Positions 4,601 to 6,591 of a stretch of 6,591 bases of DNA are shown here, piece by piece (positions within the stretch are counted from its first letter, which is position 1; each line of letters begins with the position of its first letter). The notes beneath the pieces were generated by a model. That model saw only the letters and a program-made list of their open reading frames with translations, was not told where the DNA came from and did no database searches. This DNA comes from Chloroflexota bacterium. GTDB taxonomy: Bacteria; Chloroflexota; Dehalococcoidia; RBG-13-53-26. The DNA is taken from NCBI GenBank assembly GCA_030616195.1, contig JAUWXW010000097.1, forward strand, positions 1-6,591, read 5' to 3'. Both the position numbers and the translations under genes were made by a program.

Positions 4601-5626
4601 TTGGAATTTTTCGAGCTGATTCTCCTTAAACCCGTACTCAACTTCCTGATAGTCTTGTCCAACGTTCTCTTCAGTGACTTTGGTCTGGCTATCATATTCC
4701 TGACTATTCTGGTGCGCACCGTCATGCTGCCTCTGACCCTAAAGCAGCTCCGTTCCTCGAGAAAAATGTCAGAGGCAATGAGGGCAGTCCAGCCAAAGTT
4801 ACAGGAGCTGAAGAAGAAGTACGCCAAGGACCCGCGAAAGCTGCAGCAGGAGCAAATGAAGCTCTACAAGGAAGCTGGCGTCAGCCCTATGGGTTGTCTT
4901 TCCTCCCCCATGCTTGTTTCTACTCTTCTCCAGATACCTATTTTCATTGCCCTTTACCGGGGTATTATTCAAGCTCTGGCGGTAACCCCTCAGGACTTCC
5001 TGGGACTCTCACAGGACCTTTATTCATGGCCCATCGTCCGCGAGGCCCTGCCTGTCTCAGGGAAGTTCCTCTGGCTTGACCTGGGAACATCTGACCCCTA
5101 CTTGATAATCCCTATTCTGGTGATGGCCACAATGTGGGTATCAACGAAAATGATATCTCAACCTGCAGTAGACCCCCAGCAGCAGTCAATGCAAAGCATC
5201 ATGCAGCTAATGATGCCCCTCATGTTCGGTTTCATTACTTTCACTCTTCCCGCTGGACTGGGGCTCTATTTCGTTGTCACTTCTCTTTTCAGTATTGTGG
5301 TTCAGTACTATATCTATGGATGGGGCAACCTGTTTAAGCGGGCCTCAGCAAAGGAAATGCCGCTGGCAAAAGGACCTAAGCCTGAGAAATATAAGACAGC
5401 TACTCCCGACATAGGGCAAATCTCTAGTCCAGAGATGGGGGAAAAGCATGGATGGGGCGGCCTGTTCAGTCGATCCCCAGCAAAGAAAATCCCGCCGCCG
5501 CAACTACCTAAGCCTGAGAAACATAAGGCAGATATTTCAGACATGGGGCGAATCTCTAGCCCAGAGGAGGAAGCAAGGTATGGAAAGTCCAGAAGTAAGC
5601 GGAAGGACCGTAGAAGACGCCGTTGA
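4601..5626 (+). CDS. yidC: Membrane protein insertase YidC/Oxa1
   Basis: A 341-residue integral membrane insertase that folds and inserts membrane proteins alone or with Sec. It has the five-helix Oxa1 core without the large P1 domain. There is an N-terminal hydrophobic segment (about 6-24), then FGLAIIFLTILVRTVMLPLT (27-46) with Arg39, the likely hydrophilic-groove residue. A charged coiled-coil loop follows (52-92: KMSEAMRAVQPKLQELKKKY). Later segments lie at about 103-127, 167-183 and 203-239, with the conserved PIFIALYRGI, MQLMMPLMFGF and LPAGLGLYF motifs. The cytoplasmic tail (240-341) contains a 44-residue tandem repeat and ends in a very basic cluster (KSRSKRKDRRRRR), as expected for ribosome contact. 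It uses a TTG start with GAGGT 6 nt upstream and overlaps jag by 47 nt. Confidence 0.96.
   Translation: MEFFELILLKPVLNFLIVLSNVLFSDFGLAIIFLTILVRTVMLPLTLKQLRSSRKMSEAMRAVQPKLQELKKKYAKDPRKLQQEQMKLYKEAGVSPMGCLSSPMLVSTLLQIPIFIALYRGIIQALAVTPQDFLGLSQDLYSWPIVREALPVSGKFLWLDLGTSDPYLIIPILVMATMWVSTKMISQPAVDPQQQSMQSIMQLMMPLMFGFITFTLPAGLGLYFVVTSLFSIVVQYYIYGWGNLFKRASAKEMPLAKGPKPEKYKTATPDIGQISSPEMGEKHGWGGLFSRSPAKKIPPPQLPKPEKHKADISDMGRISSPEEEARYGKSRSKRKDRRRRR
5318..5581 (+). repeat. 132-bp tandem duplication in the 3' end of yidC
   Basis: Copy 1 is 5318-5449 and copy 2 is 5450-5581. They align without gaps at about 100 of 132 bases by hand count. In YidC they encode residues 240-283 and 284-327, both built as GWGxLF...AK...P...PKPEK.K...D.G.ISSPE, with 22 of 44 residues identical. 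The best-conserved DNA blocks are GGATGGGGC at the start, CCTAAGCCTGAGAAA, and ATCTCTAG.CCAGAG near the end. Copy 2 ends exactly at the jag start codon, and its AGAGGAGG is the jag ribosome site. Differences fall about evenly over the three codon positions. Confidence 0.9.
5563..5570 (+). promoter_or_regulatory. Shine-Dalgarno of jag inside yidC
   Basis: AGAGGAGG lies 9 nt before the ATG at 5580. It decides the jag start against the in-frame upstream ATG at 5448, which has only AGATGGGGG before it. Confidence 0.85.
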
Positions 5627-6245
5627 ACGTGCTCTGGAACAACTGGGACTTAGCCGGAGTGAGGTAGAGGTCACTATTCTAAAGAAGGGTAAACCAGGCT
5701 TCTTAGGACTGGGAGCTGAAGACGCTACGGTTAGGGTAACGCCGCTGCGTCAAACTCAAGAGGAGGGTGATCCGGTTGCACTGGCCAAAGGGGTGCTGGA
5801 GGAGATTCTCAGTCTGATGAACCTGGATGCCAGAGTCGAACTGAACTCTTCTCCTTTGGAGGAAACAAGCCCGGAAGCAAAGTCCATTGCGCTAGAGGTC
5901 AAGGGAGAGGACCTGGGAATCCTTATTGGGCGCCGTGGAGAAACCCTGGCCTCTCTGCAATACATCGTTCGACTTATAGTAGCTCGTTACCAGAAGGCGA
6001 AGGTACCAATAGCTATCGATGTGGAAGGCTATAAACAGCGGCGCTACCATGTATTAAGGGATCTGGCACTGCGTTTGGCCCAAAAGGTGAAGTCCAACGG
6101 ACAATCCATCACCTTGGAACCTATGCTGCCGGATGAACGGCGCGTCGTACACCTTGCCTTGTCGGTACACCAAGATGTAACCACCCAGAGTATTGGAGAG
6201 AGTGAGAGCCGCAAGGTAGTCATTATGCCACGAAGGCGATATTAG
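5580..6245 (+). CDS. jag: RNA-binding protein Jag/KhpB (SpoIIIJ-associated)
   Basis: 221 residues from the ATG at 5580, with three domains. Jag_N (about 1-53) starts MESPEVSGRTVEDAVERAL and ends in the KKGKPGFLGLGAEDATVRV loop (35-53). A KH domain (about 75-150) has the GRRG nucleic-acid-binding loop at 117-120 in ILIGRRGETLASLQ. An R3H domain (about 155-221) has Arg187 and His191 in DERRVVHLAL. Jag/KhpB proteins bind RNA, and jag commonly sits next to yidC. The start is set by the strong AGAGGAGG and by the Jag_N boundary. The frame stays open upstream to an ATG at 5448, giving a possible but unlikely 44-residue extension inside the yidC repeat. It overlaps yidC by 47 nt, so the two are probably co-translated. 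Confidence 0.95.
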   Translation: MESPEVSGRTVEDAVERALEQLGLSRSEVEVTILKKGKPGFLGLGAEDATVRVTPLRQTQEEGDPVALAKGVLEEILSLMNLDARVELNSSPLEETSPEAKSIALEVKGEDLGILIGRRGETLASLQYIVRLIVARYQKAKVPIAIDVEGYKQRRYHVLRDLALRLAQKVKSNGQSITLEPMLPDERRVVHLALSVHQDVTTQSIGESESRKVVIMPRRRY

Positions 6246-6331
6246 TACTGAGTAGGCCGAACATCCAAAGGCTACGGCAGCCGGTGAGTGTGTGACCAGG
6301 GAAGTGTCACCGTAGATTGCCGAACTCAGTC
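6246..6331. terminator. Convergent spacer with inverted repeats, possible bidirectional terminator
   Basis: This 86-nt gap lies between the stop codons of jag and trxB. ACTGAGT (6247-6253) is the exact reverse complement of ACTCAGT (6324-6330), almost spanning the gap. Nested inside, CTACG (6272-6276) can pair with CGTAG (6311-6315) and GTGA (6284-6287) with TCAC (6307-6310). No T-run follows on either strand, so intrinsic termination is not certain. The position between convergent genes makes a 3'-end role the most likely reading. Confidence 0.4.
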
Positions 6332-6591
6332 TTATCCACGAAGATATTTGAGGACAGATGTAGCGGCAGTAGCTCCGTCTCCAACGGCAGTGGCAATCTG
6401 ACGCGCTGAGTTGTTACGGATATCGCCCGCAGCGAAGATACTGGGAACCGAGGTTGCCATTAGCTCGTTAGTGACAGGTTGTCCTGTCTCATTTAGCTTC
6501 ACCAGATCAACAAAACACTGGTTATTGGGCTTGGTTCCTACAGTCACAAAGACGCCATCTACCTCTAGCGAGGAAAGCTGGTGAGTCTTTA
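6332..6591 (-). CDS. trxB: Thioredoxin reductase, C-terminal part (runs off the window)
   Basis: 85 codons are visible, reading leftward from the window edge (the first complete codon is AAG at 6589-6587) to TAA at 6334-6332. The protein reads KTHQLSSLEVDGVFVTVGT..., then TSVPSIFAAGDIRNNSARQ and VGDGATAATSVLKYLRG. VFVTVGTKPN is the end of the NADPH-binding domain. SIFAAGD, with its FAD-contacting Asp, followed by the RQxxTAxGDGAxAA helix, is the TrxB-type C-terminus. The enzyme transfers electrons from NADPH through FAD to thioredoxin. The redox CxxC motif and the N-terminus lie outside the window, so a related flavoprotein reductase cannot be fully excluded. It is convergent with jag. Confidence 0.9.
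   Translation of the reverse strand, partial: KTHQLSSLEVDGVFVTVGTKPNNQCFVDLVKLNETGQPVTNELMATSVPSIFAAGDIRNNSARQIATAVGDGATAATSVLKYLRG

Overview
The window is a piece of bacterial chromosome. It is dominated by the conserved block rpmH-rnpA-yidD-[lipoprotein]-yidC-jag. No phage, transposon, CRISPR or tRNA/rRNA gene is visible. YidC is the short type without the large periplasmic P1 domain of Proteobacteria. Jag has the full Jag_N-KH-R3H layout, and starts include GTG (rpmH) and TTG (yidC). These traits fit a non-proteobacterial, probably monoderm lineage. My best guess is Chloroflexota, perhaps Dehalococcoidia, but this is an impression from protein style and gene order, not a proof.

Left part (1-1198): positions 1-64 may hold the first codons of a leftward gene. 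Positions 65-304 hold no convincing gene but several inverted repeats that could fold into competing hairpins. A good sigma70-type promoter (TTGACA-18-TACAAT), overlapped by a perfect 7-bp-arm palindrome, precedes a DegV/FakB-family fatty-acid-binding protein gene. That gene converges on a leftward sugar-phosphate nucleotidyltransferase (1237-2328) of the GDP-mannose pyrophosphorylase type. The nucleotidyltransferase has its own promoter and a leader of about 114 nt.

Central part (2329-6245): a divergent promoter (TTGACT-17-TATCAT) drives rpmH, encoding ribosomal protein L34 and missed by a length-limited ORF search. It is followed by rnpA, yidD (4-nt overlap with rnpA), an eight-repeat PQQ-like beta-propeller lipoprotein, yidC and jag (47-nt overlap with yidC). 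Together these link ribosome and RNase P production to membrane-protein insertion. The lipoprotein between yidD and yidC is the unusual member and may be an extracytoplasmic partner or client of the insertion machinery.

The most curious feature is a 132-bp gapless tandem duplication at the 3' end of yidC (5318-5581). It duplicates the cytoplasmic tail of YidC, and its second copy supplies the Shine-Dalgarno and start codon of jag. The unit starts with ATGGA at 5316, 5448 and 5580, and the copy-2 stretch is open in both the yidC and jag frames.

Right end (6246-6591): an 86-bp convergent spacer with inverted repeats separates jag from the 3' part of a leftward trxB, which runs off the window.
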